Below are positions 30,962-39,884 of a DNA stretch of 64,000 bases, one piece after another. Every line of letters starts with the position of its first letter. Position 1 is the stretch's first letter. This DNA comes from Streptomyces fulvoviolaceus (lineage in GTDB: Bacteria; Actinomycetota; Actinomycetes; Streptomycetales; Streptomycetaceae): contig NZ_JOEY01000001.1 of the NCBI RefSeq assembly GCF_000718165.1, positions 248,001 to 312,000 of the forward strand, read 5' to 3'. The notes beneath the pieces are model-generated. The model made no database searches and was not told the origin of the DNA. It was given only the letters and a program-made list of their open reading frames with translations. Position numbers and translations under genes: made by a program.

Positions 30962-32205
30962 CGTCCGAGCTCCTTGCGCCGCCGGAACCCGACCGCCCCC
31001 CGGGGCCTCCCGTTCCGGTGGGCGGCGCCCTCAGCCCCCTTGATCAGCCCCAACTCCCCCGCGAGCGCCCACAGAGCCTGCTTCACGACACTCTTGCCGT
31101 CGAGCTCGTGCACGCGCCCCGCGTCCACGGCCGCCTGGAGTTCCTTGAAGTTGGCGGGGATCGCGATCTGGGCGATGGCGGTGCCGGTGATCTTCTGGAT
31201 GAGCGGGGGCTGGATCTCCGTACCGCGGGTGTGGCGGTTGACGACGACCATGGTCTCCTCGGCCTTGCGGACCTGGAGGCGGTCCCACATGCGTACGGCC
31301 CGCTTGGCGCCGCGGACCGCGACCACGTCGGGGGTGGTGACCAGGAGGGCCGTGTCGGCCATCTCCACGACGGCCGCGCCCGCGCCGCTGAGCTGGGCCC
31401 CGCAGTCGACGACGACGACCTCGTAGCGGGAGCGCAGGGCGCCGACGATCTGGCGGGCGGCGCGGTCGGTGACCTCCTCGCCGCGTTCGCCGTCCCCGGG
31501 AGCCAACAGCAGCGCCAGGCCCGTGTCGTGGCGGAAGACGGCGTCGGCGAGGACGCGGGGCGTGATGTCGGTGATGGCGGCCAGGTCGACGACCGAGCGG
31601 CGGAACTGGACGTCGAGGTAGGAGGCGATGTCGCCGGTCTGGAGGTCCATGTCGAGCAGGGCGGTGCTACGGCCCGACGCCTGGGCGGCGAGGGCGAGTT
31701 GGATGGCGGTCAGGGTCGCGCCGACCCCGCCCTTGGCACCGCTGACCGTGACGACGGTGCCGCCGACTCCGGTGAACATGTCGCCGGAGGCGCCCAGATG
31801 ACGCCGTACGCCCACCGACCACTGGGCGACCGCGTGCACCCGGCTGGCGAGTTCCTCGTAGCCCAGCGGGAGGGCGATCAGGCCGCGGGCGCCGTAGTCC
31901 ATGGCGGCCTGGAAGAGGCCGGGGCTCGCGTCGGAGGTGACGAGAATGACGCCGGCGGCCGGGAAGCGCAGGGCGACCTCGCGGATGAGCTCCAGGGCCG
32001 GGACGGGGCCGATGCGTTCGTGCACCACCACGACTTCGGGCAGCTCGTCGATCGACTCGGCGGCGAGACGCGCGAGGGTGTCGATGAGCTGGGTGGAGTC
32101 GGTCACCGGGGCCACCGGCTCGGCGTCCGGGAGCTGGCTGAGGAGGGTCGTGAGGGAGCGGACCGCGTCCGGGTCGCCGACTGCCGGGAGGATCCTCGTG
32201 GGCAT
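30958..32205 (-). CDS. TadZ/CpaE-like AAA ATPase
   Basis: A 415-aa protein with an N-terminal receiver-like pseudo-domain (about 1-130, with SLLAF-like strands and LVTSDASPGLFQAAMDYGAR) and a C-terminal MinD/ParA-type ATPase: deviant Walker A VSGAKGGVGAT, LLDMDLQTGDIASYLD (Walker A' region) and VVVDCGAQLSG. TadZ proteins position the pilus machine at a cell site. The ATG at 32205 follows AGAGGCCGCC. Confidence 0.92.
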   Translation of the reverse strand: MPTRILPAVGDPDAVRSLTTLLSQLPDAEPVAPVTDSTQLIDTLARLAAESIDELPEVVVVHERIGPVPALELIREVALRFPAAGVILVTSDASPGLFQAAMDYGARGLIALPLGYEELASRVHAVAQWSVGVRRHLGASGDMFTGVGGTVVTVSGAKGGVGATLTAIQLALAAQASGRSTALLDMDLQTGDIASYLDVQFRRSVVDLAAITDITPRVLADAVFRHDTGLALLLAPGDGERGEEVTDRAARQIVGALRSRYEVVVVDCGAQLSGAGAAVVEMADTALLVTTPDVVAVRGAKRAVRMWDRLQVRKAEETMVVVNRHTRGTEIQPPLIQKITGTAIAQIAIPANFKELQAAVDAGRVHELDGKSVVKQALWALAGELGLIKGAEGAAHRNGRPRGAVGFRRRKELGR

Positions 32206-32214
32206 GGCGGCCTC

Positions 32215-32922
32215 TCACTTGTCCTTGGCGAGTTCGTAGGTGCGGTCCTGCTCCGGGACGGTGGTGTCGGTGCCGGGCGCGACGAGCGCGAGCCGGACCT
32301 CCTCGGCGAACGACTCGGCGTACGTGATGCGCTGGGCGTCGAGGGTGGTCAGCGCGAAGGTGATGGGGACGGCCTCGGTGGCCTGCCGGGTGCGGTCGTC
32401 GGCGTCCGGGTTGAGGGGGGTCAGCTCGCCGACGTCGATGACCCGGGCGTTGGTCACGATGACCTTGGCCTGGTCGGGGTCGCCCTCGCGCTGGCCCTCG
32501 AAGGTGGCGTAGACGTTGACCGTCGATCCCGGCGTGATCTTGCCGGCGACACCGGTCGCCGCGTCGATCATGATGGCGACCTCCTGCTGCCCGGGCTGCA
32601 GGGCGGGCTGGTCGACGATCATGTCGCTCTGCAGCAGGGAGCCCGCTTTGAGGGTGGTCACGGCGATCTTGCCGGTGATGTCCTTGAGGTCGGTGACGGC
32701 GTTGGCCGACAGCCAGCGCTCGGGCATCTCCGTCTTCTCGAACTGTCCCGCGCTGAGGCCGGCGTAGGGCTTGATATCGGACTTCACCCGGTACGCGGTG
32801 ACCTCGGGGCCGACCTTGGACTTCACGTCGTTGATGACGGACAGCACGCCGGCGAACGCGGCCAGGGCGCACAGGACCGACAGGAGCAGGAGTATCACGC
32901 CGCGGCGCTGACGGGAGTTCAT
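32215..32922 (-). CDS. cpaB: CpaB/RcpC-like pilus assembly protein
   Basis: About 235 aa with an N-terminal membrane anchor (RRGVILLLLSVLCALAAFAG) and the SAF-type domain of CpaB: PYAGLSAGQFEKTEMPERWL, ITGKIAVTTLKAGSLLQSDM, and GKITPGSTVNVYATFEGQRE. In Gram-negative systems CpaB works with the secretin; here it probably acts at the outer face of the membrane. ATG 32922 is preferred; the frame upstream to 33069 is open but atypical. Confidence 0.88.
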   Translation of the reverse strand: MNSRQRRGVILLLLSVLCALAAFAGVLSVINDVKSKVGPEVTAYRVKSDIKPYAGLSAGQFEKTEMPERWLSANAVTDLKDITGKIAVTTLKAGSLLQSDMIVDQPALQPGQQEVAIMIDAATGVAGKITPGSTVNVYATFEGQREGDPDQAKVIVTNARVIDVGELTPLNPDADDRTRQATEAVPITFALTTLDAQRITYAESFAEEVRLALVAPGTDTTVPEQDRTYELAKDK

Positions 32923-32986
32923 GAACCGTACAACCTCGTTGGGGGGCTCGGTCGAGCGGAATCGGGGAGGGGGAGACGGGTACGGC

Positions 32987-33856
32987 TCACCCGGCGGGCA
33001 GTTGGCGCTGGTAGACGGGTCGGTTGTCGTACGCGGATGGTTCGGGTGCTGTCGCGGAACAGAAGACACAGCGGTCGCCGATGACGTCGATCCCGCACCA
33101 GTGACAGATGTTCTGCCGCACCGAGGTGACCAGTTGGTAAAGGACCGACAGGTCGGGCAGGAAGGTGCAGAACTCGATCAGTCTGCCGGTCCCCCACCAC
33201 TCGGGGGACTCGGCGGGCAGCGGCACCTCGCGCAGCCCCTGGACGCTCCACGCCTTGGCCAGGGTCTGGGAGACCCAGTCGGACTGGAGCTGCCCCTTGG
33301 CGACGAGCATCGAGGTGGCGAACTCCGGGCCGGCGAGCGTGGCACCGGGCCCGATCCGCACGAGCTGCGGCTGCGGATGCGCGACCACGCCGAACTGGCT
33401 GCCGGGCACCCAGGACTTGGCGTGCGCCTTGAGGTCGACGGGGACGCGGTCGAGCTTGGTGACGGAGCCGAGGAGCGCGCCGGCGTGGATGTAGTGGGTG
33501 AGCAGCCGGCCGGCCGAGGCGAGCACGCCCGGGCTGAGGTCGCAGGACGCGAGCTGTCTCAACTGGCGGGCCAGGGCGGCGAGTCCGAGGGGTGGCAGAT
33601 CGGGGCGGAACAGGGCGATACGGTCACTCTCGAGCAGGGAACGGACGGTACGCAGTCGTTGTTCGACACTTGCCGGTACCGCCTGCGAGTACACGACGAC
33701 CACATGCCCGTGCTGGTCGATCAGCGACTGGACGGCGGCCAGCGAGTGGTCGAGCGGCTGCCGGTCGAGGTCGGCGAGCACGACGGCGGGCACGGTCCGC
33801 TCGTCGTGCGGCGGCAGCGCCATGTCGGCACTGGTCACGGCGATGGCAGTTGGCAC
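32987..33856 (-). CDS. Conserved protein with C-terminal zinc ribbon, first gene of the Tad operon
   Basis: About 289 aa, no named family recognised. The body is a soluble alpha/beta sequence (AVVLADLDRQPLDHSLAAVQ, VVVYSQAVPASVEQRLRTVR) and the C-terminal has CHWCGIDVIGDRCVFCSA, a four-Cys zinc ribbon. It is 64 bases upstream of cpaB. The GTG at 33856 has GGGGAG six bases before it and is preferred over ATG 33877. Function within the pilus system is not known. The following 276 bases to the chitinase start include its promoter and nothing else recognised. Confidence 0.78.
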   Translation of the reverse strand: MPTAIAVTSADMALPPHDERTVPAVVLADLDRQPLDHSLAAVQSLIDQHGHVVVVYSQAVPASVEQRLRTVRSLLESDRIALFRPDLPPLGLAALARQLRQLASCDLSPGVLASAGRLLTHYIHAGALLGSVTKLDRVPVDLKAHAKSWVPGSQFGVVAHPQPQLVRIGPGATLAGPEFATSMLVAKGQLQSDWVSQTLAKAWSVQGLREVPLPAESPEWWGTGRLIEFCTFLPDLSVLYQLVTSVRQNICHWCGIDVIGDRCVFCSATAPEPSAYDNRPVYQRQLPAG

Positions 33857-34097
33857 GCGCAGCTCCCCGTATCCCATGCCCGTGGGCTTACCGGCGTCAC
33901 TCCGGCCCACCCGGTCGACTTCACTGCGTGACTACACGAGCACTGTAACCACGCCCCTGTGACCGGAGAACAGCGTTTCTGTGACTTGTTGGCCTTATTG
34001 AGGGCTCAAAAGAGGGCGATTCCTGCCCAGATGGGGCGCACTTGCCAGAGCTTTGGCGGCCAGGAGGGCGAGTTGGGACGCACCCCTGACCGCACTC

Positions 34098-34126
34098 TTG
34101 ACAGCGGGATTGGTCTGGACCAACTT
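34098..34126 (+). promoter_or_regulatory. Chitinase promoter with DasR-like operator
   Basis: TTGACA (34098-34103) and CAACTT (34121-34126) are spaced 17 bp. Between them ATTGGTCTGGACCAAC (34109-34124) is a near-perfect palindrome matching the DasR-responsive element (consensus AC/G-TGGTCTAGACCA-C/G-T), with G for A at one centre base. This places the gene under control by N-acetylglucosamine-derived signals. Confidence 0.75.
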
Positions 34127-34132
34127 ATTGTC

Positions 34133-35821
34133 ATGTCCCCTCACAAGCGATCGATACGGTTCTGGTCGGGAGCGGTGACCGCCGCCCTCACCCTCTCCCT
34201 GGCGGGCGCGGCTCAGGCGTCCGCCGCGGACATCAACAACTCCACGAACGCCGGCTTCGAGTCCGGCCTGACCGACTGGACCTGCTCCGCGAGCAGCGGT
34301 ACGACGGTCTCCTCCCCGGTGCACGGCGGCTCGGCCGCGCTGAAGGCCACGCCGGCCGGGCAGGACAACGCCCGCTGCACCCAGACGGTCGCGGTCCGGC
34401 CGAACTCGACGTACACACTGAGCGCATGGGTGCAGGGCGGGTACGCCTACCTGGGCGCGACGGGCACGGGCACGACGGACGTGTCGACGTGGACCCCGGA
34501 CTCGACCGCGTGGAAACAGCTCTCGACGACCTTCACGACCGGCGCCTCGACGACCTCGGTGACGGTGTACACGCACGGCTGGTACGGGCAGGCGGCGTAC
34601 TACGCGGACGATGTGTCGGTGTACGGCCCGGACGGGGGCGGCGGGGGTGACCCGGAGCCTTCGGTGCCGGGCGCACCGAGCGGCGTCTCCGTGTCGGGTA
34701 CGTCCTCGTCATCCGTCTCCCTGGCCTGGAGCACGGTGTCCGGCGCCACGGGCTACACCGTCTACCGCGACGGCACGAAGGTGACGGCGGTGACCGGAAC
34801 CTCGGCCACCGTGACCGGACTCGCGGCGTCGACGTCGTACTCCTTCCAGGTCACGGCGACGAACGCGGCGGGCGAGTCGGCGAAGTCGACGGCGGTGACG
34901 GGCACGACGACCGCCACGAGTGAGGGCGGCACCGCTCTGCCGAAGCACGCGGTGACCGGGTACTGGCAGAACTTCAACAACGGGGCGACCGTCCAGAAGC
35001 TCTCGGACGTCCAGTCCCAGTACGACATCATCGCGGTGGCGTTCGCGGACGCTACGACGACACCGGGCGCCGTGACCTTCAACCTCGACTCCGCCGGCCT
35101 GGGCGGCTACACGGTCGACCAGTTCAAGGCCGACATCAAGACCAAGCAGGCGGCCGGGAAGAAGGTCATCGTCTCGGTGGGCGGCCAGAACGGCACGGTG
35201 TCCGTGACCGACCCGACGTCCGCGACGAACTTCGCGAACTCGGTGTACGCGTTGATGCAGACGTACGGCTTCGACGGCGTCGACATCGACCTGGAGAACG
35301 GGCTCAACGCGACCTACATGACACAGGCGTTGCGGGCGCTGGCGGCGCAGGCGGGGTCGTCGTTGATCCTGACGATGGCACCGCAGACGATCGACATGCA
35401 GTCGACGTCCAACGCCTACTTCCAGACCGCGCTGAACGTGAAGGACATCCTCACGGTCGTCAACATGCAGTACTACAACAGCGGTTCGATGCTGGGCTGC
35501 GACGGCAAGGTGTACTCGCAGGGCTCGGTGGACTTCCTGACCGCGCTGGCCTGCATCCAGCTGGAGGGCGGACTGGCCCCGTCCCAGGTGGGGTTGGGGC
35601 TGCCCGCCTCGACGAGCGGGGCGGGGAGCGGGTACGTGTCGCCGACGGTCGTGAACAACGCACTCGACTGCCTTACGGCGGGCACGAGTTGCGGCTCCTT
35701 CAAGCCGTCGACGACGTATCCCGACCTACGGGGCGCGATGACGTGGTCGACGAACTGGGACGCGACCGCGGGCAACGCGTGGTCGAACGCGGTGGGGCCG
35801 CACGTGCACGCGCTGCCGTAG
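34133..35821 (+). CDS. Secreted family 18 chitinase
   Basis: A 562-aa chitinase with signal peptide (1-32), an N-terminal carbohydrate-binding beta-sandwich (about 33-165), a Gly/Asp/Pro linker, a fibronectin type III domain (about 178-258) and a GH18 barrel (about 270-562). The catalytic motif FDGVDIDLE has Asp381, Asp384, Asp386 and acid/base Glu388. It hydrolyses chitin outside the cell. Regulation by the DasR-like site at 34109 fits. The barrel and modular order resemble ChiC/Chi63-type enzymes of Streptomyces. Confidence 0.95.
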   Translation: MSPHKRSIRFWSGAVTAALTLSLAGAAQASAADINNSTNAGFESGLTDWTCSASSGTTVSSPVHGGSAALKATPAGQDNARCTQTVAVRPNSTYTLSAWVQGGYAYLGATGTGTTDVSTWTPDSTAWKQLSTTFTTGASTTSVTVYTHGWYGQAAYYADDVSVYGPDGGGGGDPEPSVPGAPSGVSVSGTSSSSVSLAWSTVSGATGYTVYRDGTKVTAVTGTSATVTGLAASTSYSFQVTATNAAGESAKSTAVTGTTTATSEGGTALPKHAVTGYWQNFNNGATVQKLSDVQSQYDIIAVAFADATTTPGAVTFNLDSAGLGGYTVDQFKADIKTKQAAGKKVIVSVGGQNGTVSVTDPTSATNFANSVYALMQTYGFDGVDIDLENGLNATYMTQALRALAAQAGSSLILTMAPQTIDMQSTSNAYFQTALNVKDILTVVNMQYYNSGSMLGCDGKVYSQGSVDFLTALACIQLEGGLAPSQVGLGLPASTSGAGSGYVSPTVVNNALDCLTAGTSCGSFKPSTTYPDLRGAMTWSTNWDATAGNAWSNAVGPHVHALP

Positions 35822-35836
35822 CGCGCTGTCATAGGG

Positions 35837-35898
35837 CTGGCCGGCTCTGATCGAAAGGTGTCCTACACTCGCGAAACCCCGAAGCAGGAGCCGGCCAG
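35837..35898 (+). promoter_or_regulatory. Inverted repeat enclosing a promoter and masking the ribosome site
   Basis: Perfect 11-bp arms CTGGCCGGCTC (35837-35847) and GAGCCGGCCAG (35888-35898); the right arm includes the GGAG of the ribosome site and abuts the ATG at 35899. A -10-like TACACT (35864-35869) lies in the 40-base loop, so transcripts starting there lack the left arm, while read-through RNA from the chitinase gene would fold and hide the ribosome site. Confidence 0.55.
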
Positions 35899-36546
35899 AT
35901 GACACCCCCCGTGCAGGTCCCCACGGACAAGTGCGCCTTCGATCACCCCGAGACGCGGCGGAACTGGCAGCTCGCACGTCTGCGCGCGGGGGCGGTCCTG
36001 CCGCCGGTCGTGATGCTGTTGCTGGCGACCCTGGTGGTGATGGGGATGCTCGGGGACCGGCCCACGACGCAACCGATGTGGATGCGCGTCGCGGGCCTCG
36101 TGTGCGTCGTCGCGGCCCCGTTCGTCTTCGCCTTCGCGCTGTACTCGTTGGGGCCCGTCCTCCGGCTGCGGAGGATCCGGAAGGTTCTTCGTGAATACCC
36201 CTGGGAGTACCGCGCGTCCATCCGTCCCGCCCCCGGCGTCAAGGACGCGGCGCTCCCCGTGCGCGTGAGAACCGACGCGGACGGCGACTGGTCCAGGACC
36301 ATGCGGGCGATCAACCCGCTCCAGAGGAAGCGCTGGACGGGCGAGATGGAGCACGGCGCCTGGTTCGCCGGCGACCCCGAGTTCGGCGGAGTGATCGCCG
36401 CGCCCGGCGCGACGGACTTCATGACACTGGAGCGCGGCACCCGGACGCCACCGGACCTGTACGGGGAGATCACCCGCGACAAGGCCCGCATGGCCCGTGC
36501 CAAGCGGGCCGGTATCGCCCCCCTCGGGGCGAGCCTTCGCGCATAG
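35899..36546 (+). CDS. Conserved membrane protein
   Basis: A 215-aa protein with two hydrophobic helices (about 34-52 and 65-85) followed by a soluble basic C-terminal domain (LREYPWEYRASIRPAPGVKD, WFAGDPEFGGVIAAPGATDF). The general outline is found in Streptomyces as an uncharacterised family. No function assigned. Ribosome site GCAGGAG overlaps an inverted repeat. Confidence 0.75.
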   Translation: MTPPVQVPTDKCAFDHPETRRNWQLARLRAGAVLPPVVMLLLATLVVMGMLGDRPTTQPMWMRVAGLVCVVAAPFVFAFALYSLGPVLRLRRIRKVLREYPWEYRASIRPAPGVKDAALPVRVRTDADGDWSRTMRAINPLQRKRWTGEMEHGAWFAGDPEFGGVIAAPGATDFMTLERGTRTPPDLYGEITRDKARMARAKRAGIAPLGASLRA

Positions 36547-36595
36547 TCCGGCCTGCCGAATCCCCTAGGACGTGAGCGGAGATCGAGGACGGCGC

Positions 36596-37027
36596 CTACC
36601 CCATCGGCCGGTAATACCCCAGCACCGGCGCCAGCTGCGCGAACCACTGGCCCAACAGGTCCCGGCCCTTCGCGTCGACGACGCACTCGTAGAACCTGCC
36701 GTCGATGTGGATCACGGCCATCATGAGGGTCTTGCCGTTGGGGCCGGCCTTGTAGTGGACGCTGCGGATCTCGTGCCAGGGGAAGTCGGCGGAGTGGCCG
36801 TGGTCCTCGAAGGCGACGCCTGCCGCGTCGACGACGACGGAGTTGTGGCGGTCGACCGCCATGAACTCAGGGCCGCCGGGGGCCTGCTGGGGAGCGGGCT
36901 GCGGGTACCCGTACTGCGGCGGCGGTGGGCCGAAACCCGGTGGGGTCGGCGGGACCGGCGGGATCGGTGGTGCCGTACTCGGCAGGGGCGGGGGCTGGTT
37001 GCCGTAGGGCGGCGGCTGGTTGGTCAT
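36596..37027 (-). CDS. Proline-rich conserved protein with PH-like domain
   Basis: A 143-aa protein: residues 1-55 are Pro/Gln/Gly/Tyr-rich (PPPYGNQPPP, PQYGYPQPAP) and disordered; 56-143 is a compact domain (NSVVVDAAGVAFEDHGHSAD, FPWHEIRSVHYKA, VIHIDGRFYECVV) with the strand pattern of a PH-like/bPH fold. The same type of fold may be present in the protein at 47649-48305 (WDEIGAVE). Role unknown. Confidence 0.75.
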   Translation of the reverse strand: MTNQPPPYGNQPPPLPSTAPPIPPVPPTPPGFGPPPPQYGYPQPAPQQAPGGPEFMAVDRHNSVVVDAAGVAFEDHGHSADFPWHEIRSVHYKAGPNGKTLMMAVIHIDGRFYECVVDAKGRDLLGQWFAQLAPVLGYYRPMG

Positions 37028-37083
37028 CGGCGGTGGTCCCCCGTGCTTCGGCTCGGTGCTTATCGAAAGATACCCGCCCCGCC

Positions 37084-38430
37084 TCAGCCCGCCGCCGTGA
37101 CCAGCGCGTGCGCCATCCTCCGCACCCGCCACCGCCATCCGCCCGTCACCACCGGCACCAGCCCGATCGCCGCCGCCCCCAGCACCGCCGTCACCGCGAA
37201 CGTCGTGAAGCCGAGCGACGCGTCGCCGGACGCGAGGACCGTGCCGCCCAGGGTCGGGCCGACCACCCCGCCGAGCCGGCCCACGCCGGTGACCCAGCCG
37301 AGGCCGGTGGCGCGTTCGCGGGCTGCGTAGACGCGGGCCGTGGCGGCGTAGACCATCGCCTGGGCGCTGTAGAGCCAGATGCCCGTCACGAACACCACCG
37401 CGTAGGCGGCGGTCAGCGGCAGGTGTGCCCTCAGCGCGTATGTGCCGCACGCCGTCAGCAGGAACCACAGCGCCGACACCCGTACCGGGCCGAAACGGTC
37501 CGCCGTGCGGCCCGCGATCAGCATGCCGACGATGCCGCCCGCGTTGATCACCATCAGGAACGTGACCGAGGAGGAGAGTGAATGGCCCGAAGCCCGCATC
37601 AGCTCCGGCAGCCACATCGAGACGCCGAAGACCAGCAGCAGGCCGGAGAAGGACGCGATCCAGAGCAGCGGGGTCGCCAGGCGGGTCTCGCGCGCGAAGA
37701 GGCCCGTGATCACCCGCAACTCCGCCCTCGCGCCCGTCCTCGGAGGTGCCTCGCCGGGGCCGCCCGGGCGCTCCAGGCCGTAGCGGTCCGCGATGTCGTA
37801 CGACTGCTGCGCGCGGCCCCTCGCCAGCAGGACGGCCGGAGACTCCGGCAGCCATCTCAGCACCGCCGGTACCGCGATCAGCGCCGGCAGCGCGCCGATC
37901 CAGAAGGCCCAGCGCCAGCCCTGGCCGGGGCCGAGGGCCAGGCCCACGCCCGTCGCCGCCATGCCGCCCGCGTGGTACGACGTCATCATCAGGCCCATGG
38001 CCAGGGCCGCCCGGCGTGGCGGAGCGAACTCCGCGACGATCGCCAGGGCCAGCGGCATCAGACCGCCCAGACCCAGGCCCGCCACGAAGCGGCCCGCTCC
38101 GAAGGCCGTGGCGTCCGGGGCCAGTGCGCACACCGCCGAGCCCAGCGAGAACAGCACCACACTCGCCGTGACCAGCGGCTTCCGGCCCAGCCAGTCCGTC
38201 AGCGAGCCCGTCGCCAGGGCTCCGATCAGCATGCCGAAGGTCGTCCAGCTGCCGATCGTTCCGGCCAGGGCGTGGGTGAAGCCGAGTGACGGGTCGGCCA
38301 GCAGGTGCGGCATCGTCGCGCCGTAGAGCATCGCGTCCATGCCGTCGAAGAACAGCGTCAGCCAGCACAGGGCGATGACCAGGCCGACCGCCCTGGTGGG
38401 GCGTCCTGGCGGGGGCGTGGTCGAAGCCAC
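37084..38430 (-). CDS. MFS transporter, aromatic acid:H+ symporter-like
   Basis: A 448-aa MFS protein with 12 helices. LFFDGMDAMLYGATMPHLL at helix 1 with DGMD matches the DGxD motif of AAHS (PcaK/BenK) carriers; GSLTDWLGRKPLV is the loop 2-3 motif and RTADRFGPVR the loop 8-9 copy. Substrate is likely an aromatic or other organic acid. Divergent from the sigma factor gene. Confidence 0.88.
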   Translation of the reverse strand: MASTTPPPGRPTRAVGLVIALCWLTLFFDGMDAMLYGATMPHLLADPSLGFTHALAGTIGSWTTFGMLIGALATGSLTDWLGRKPLVTASVVLFSLGSAVCALAPDATAFGAGRFVAGLGLGGLMPLALAIVAEFAPPRRAALAMGLMMTSYHAGGMAATGVGLALGPGQGWRWAFWIGALPALIAVPAVLRWLPESPAVLLARGRAQQSYDIADRYGLERPGGPGEAPPRTGARAELRVITGLFARETRLATPLLWIASFSGLLLVFGVSMWLPELMRASGHSLSSSVTFLMVINAGGIVGMLIAGRTADRFGPVRVSALWFLLTACGTYALRAHLPLTAAYAVVFVTGIWLYSAQAMVYAATARVYAARERATGLGWVTGVGRLGGVVGPTLGGTVLASGDASLGFTTFAVTAVLGAAAIGLVPVVTGGWRWRVRRMAHALVTAAG

Positions 38431-38574
38431 CGTTCACTCTCGCTTTCCGCCACGGCGCTGTGGCCGGGTGAGTCTCTCCTCGGCCCCCACCTGTGTCAAT
38501 GCCCCGCGAACCCCGTGAAACATTTCCCGGGGGCCACCGCATCAGTGGGGTGAGGACGGCGCGAGGGGGAGCAC

Positions 38575-39090
38575 ATGAGACAGGTCCCGGAGGACCAGTA
38601 CGCGGAGTTCGTGGCCGCGCGGGCGGCGCAGTTGTACCGGTCCGCGTGTCTGCTGACGGCCGGGGACACGCATCTCGCCGAGGATCTCGTACAGGAGACC
38701 CTCGGGCGGATCTACACCCGGTGGCACCGCGTGACCCGGGCGGACAACCCCGCCGGGTACGCGCAGACCGTCCTCACCCGCACCTTCCTCGCCCACCAGC
38801 GGCGCCGCAGCAGCACCGAGCGCGCCACCGACGCCCTGCCGGAGCGGCCCGACGCCGGCTCCGCCTCCGACGACGTGTCGCTGCGGCTCACGCTGCTCGG
38901 CGCGCTCGCCCAACTCCCCGCCAAGGACCGGGCCGTCGTCGTCCTGCGGTACTGGGAGGACCGCTCGATCGAGGAGACCGCCGTCGCGATGCACGCCAGC
39001 TCGGCGGCCGTACGGACGCGGTGTACGCGTGCGCTCGGCCGGTTGCGGGAGCTGCTGGGCGAGGACCTCGCCGAGTACGTCCGTCCCTGA
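38575..39090 (+). CDS. SigE-family RNA polymerase sigma factor (ECF)
   Basis: A 171-aa ECF sigma factor of the SigE-like Streptomyces group: region 2 (FVAARAAQLYRSACLLTAGD, AEDLVQETLGRIYTRW) and region 4 (LPAKDRAVVVLRYWEDRSIE, then ETAVAMHASSAAVRTRCTRA). The next gene, 38 bases on, encodes a membrane protein that is likely its anti-sigma factor or effector. The intergenic region with the MFS gene carries AACATTTCCCGGGGG, but no sure promoter. Confidence 0.9.
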   Translation: MRQVPEDQYAEFVAARAAQLYRSACLLTAGDTHLAEDLVQETLGRIYTRWHRVTRADNPAGYAQTVLTRTFLAHQRRRSSTERATDALPERPDAGSASDDVSLRLTLLGALAQLPAKDRAVVVLRYWEDRSIEETAVAMHASSAAVRTRCTRALGRLRELLGEDLAEYVRP

Positions 39091-39128
39091 CCCACTCCGT
39101 TACTCGACCACGCCGGAAGGTGATGTCC

Positions 39129-39884
39129 ATGCCCGTCGAACACGACTCCTTCGAGGACCGGCTCGGCGCCGCCCTGCGCCAGGTCGGCGGCACCTTCGAT
39201 CCCGACGACCAGACGAGGCTCGCCGCCGCCGGGCGGGCCCACGGACGGCGGCTCCAACTGCGGCGCCGGGTAGCCGTGTTGGGCGGTGCGGCGAGCATCG
39301 CGCTCGTCGGTCTGGGTGGGGCGCTGCTGCTGCCCGGTGGCGGGTCCGGTGGGCAGAACCTGCCTGCCGTGGCGCGCACCGAGGCCCCTACCGCCTCTCC
39401 CACACGTAAGCCGCTCACGGTCGTCGATGCGATGGAGACCCTCAAGAACCTGCTGCCCGAGGGCAAGTTCAGCAACGAGTCCGTCACGGGCGTCGGCTTG
39501 CTGGGCAGCCTGGTGTACGACGACGGCAAGGGCCTCTCCACCGTCCGCCTGAGCCTGGTCCAGGTCGAGCCGGGCAGCTCCCTCGCCCGCGAGACGACCC
39601 GCTGCCCCGACAAGACGAAGAATCCGTACGACAGTTGCGAGGTGACCAGGCTGCCCGACAGCTCGGTGCTCAGGATCGTGCAGGAGCCCGGCGACGGCGC
39701 GGGCGAGAAGATCTGGACCGCGGATCTACTCACACCTGACGGCCGGCGCGTCGAGGTGAGCGAGACGAACACGCCGGACTCCTGGAAGGCACCGGCCACC
39801 CGGGACGAACCTCCCCTGTCCACCGACCAGTTGCAGGACCTGGTCACGGACCCGGCATGGGACCGCTACTTCACCGGCGGCTAG
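39129..39884 (+). CDS. Membrane-anchored partner of the sigma factor
   Basis: About 251 aa. Cytosolic N-terminus of about 50 residues (FEDRLGAALRQVGGTFDPDD), one membrane helix (VAVLGGAASIALVGLGGALL) and an exported domain with two Cys (TRCPDKTK, YDSCEVTR). The layout matches that of anti-sigma/sensor proteins coded behind SigE-family genes in Streptomyces. ATG 39129 has GGAAGG eight bases upstream. Its stop shares a CTAG with the convergent Nramp-like gene (4-base overlap). Confidence 0.8.
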   Translation: MPVEHDSFEDRLGAALRQVGGTFDPDDQTRLAAAGRAHGRRLQLRRRVAVLGGAASIALVGLGGALLLPGGGSGGQNLPAVARTEAPTASPTRKPLTVVDAMETLKNLLPEGKFSNESVTGVGLLGSLVYDDGKGLSTVRLSLVQVEPGSSLARETTRCPDKTKNPYDSCEVTRLPDSSVLRIVQEPGDGAGEKIWTADLLTPDGRRVEVSETNTPDSWKAPATRDEPPLSTDQLQDLVTDPAWDRYFTGG

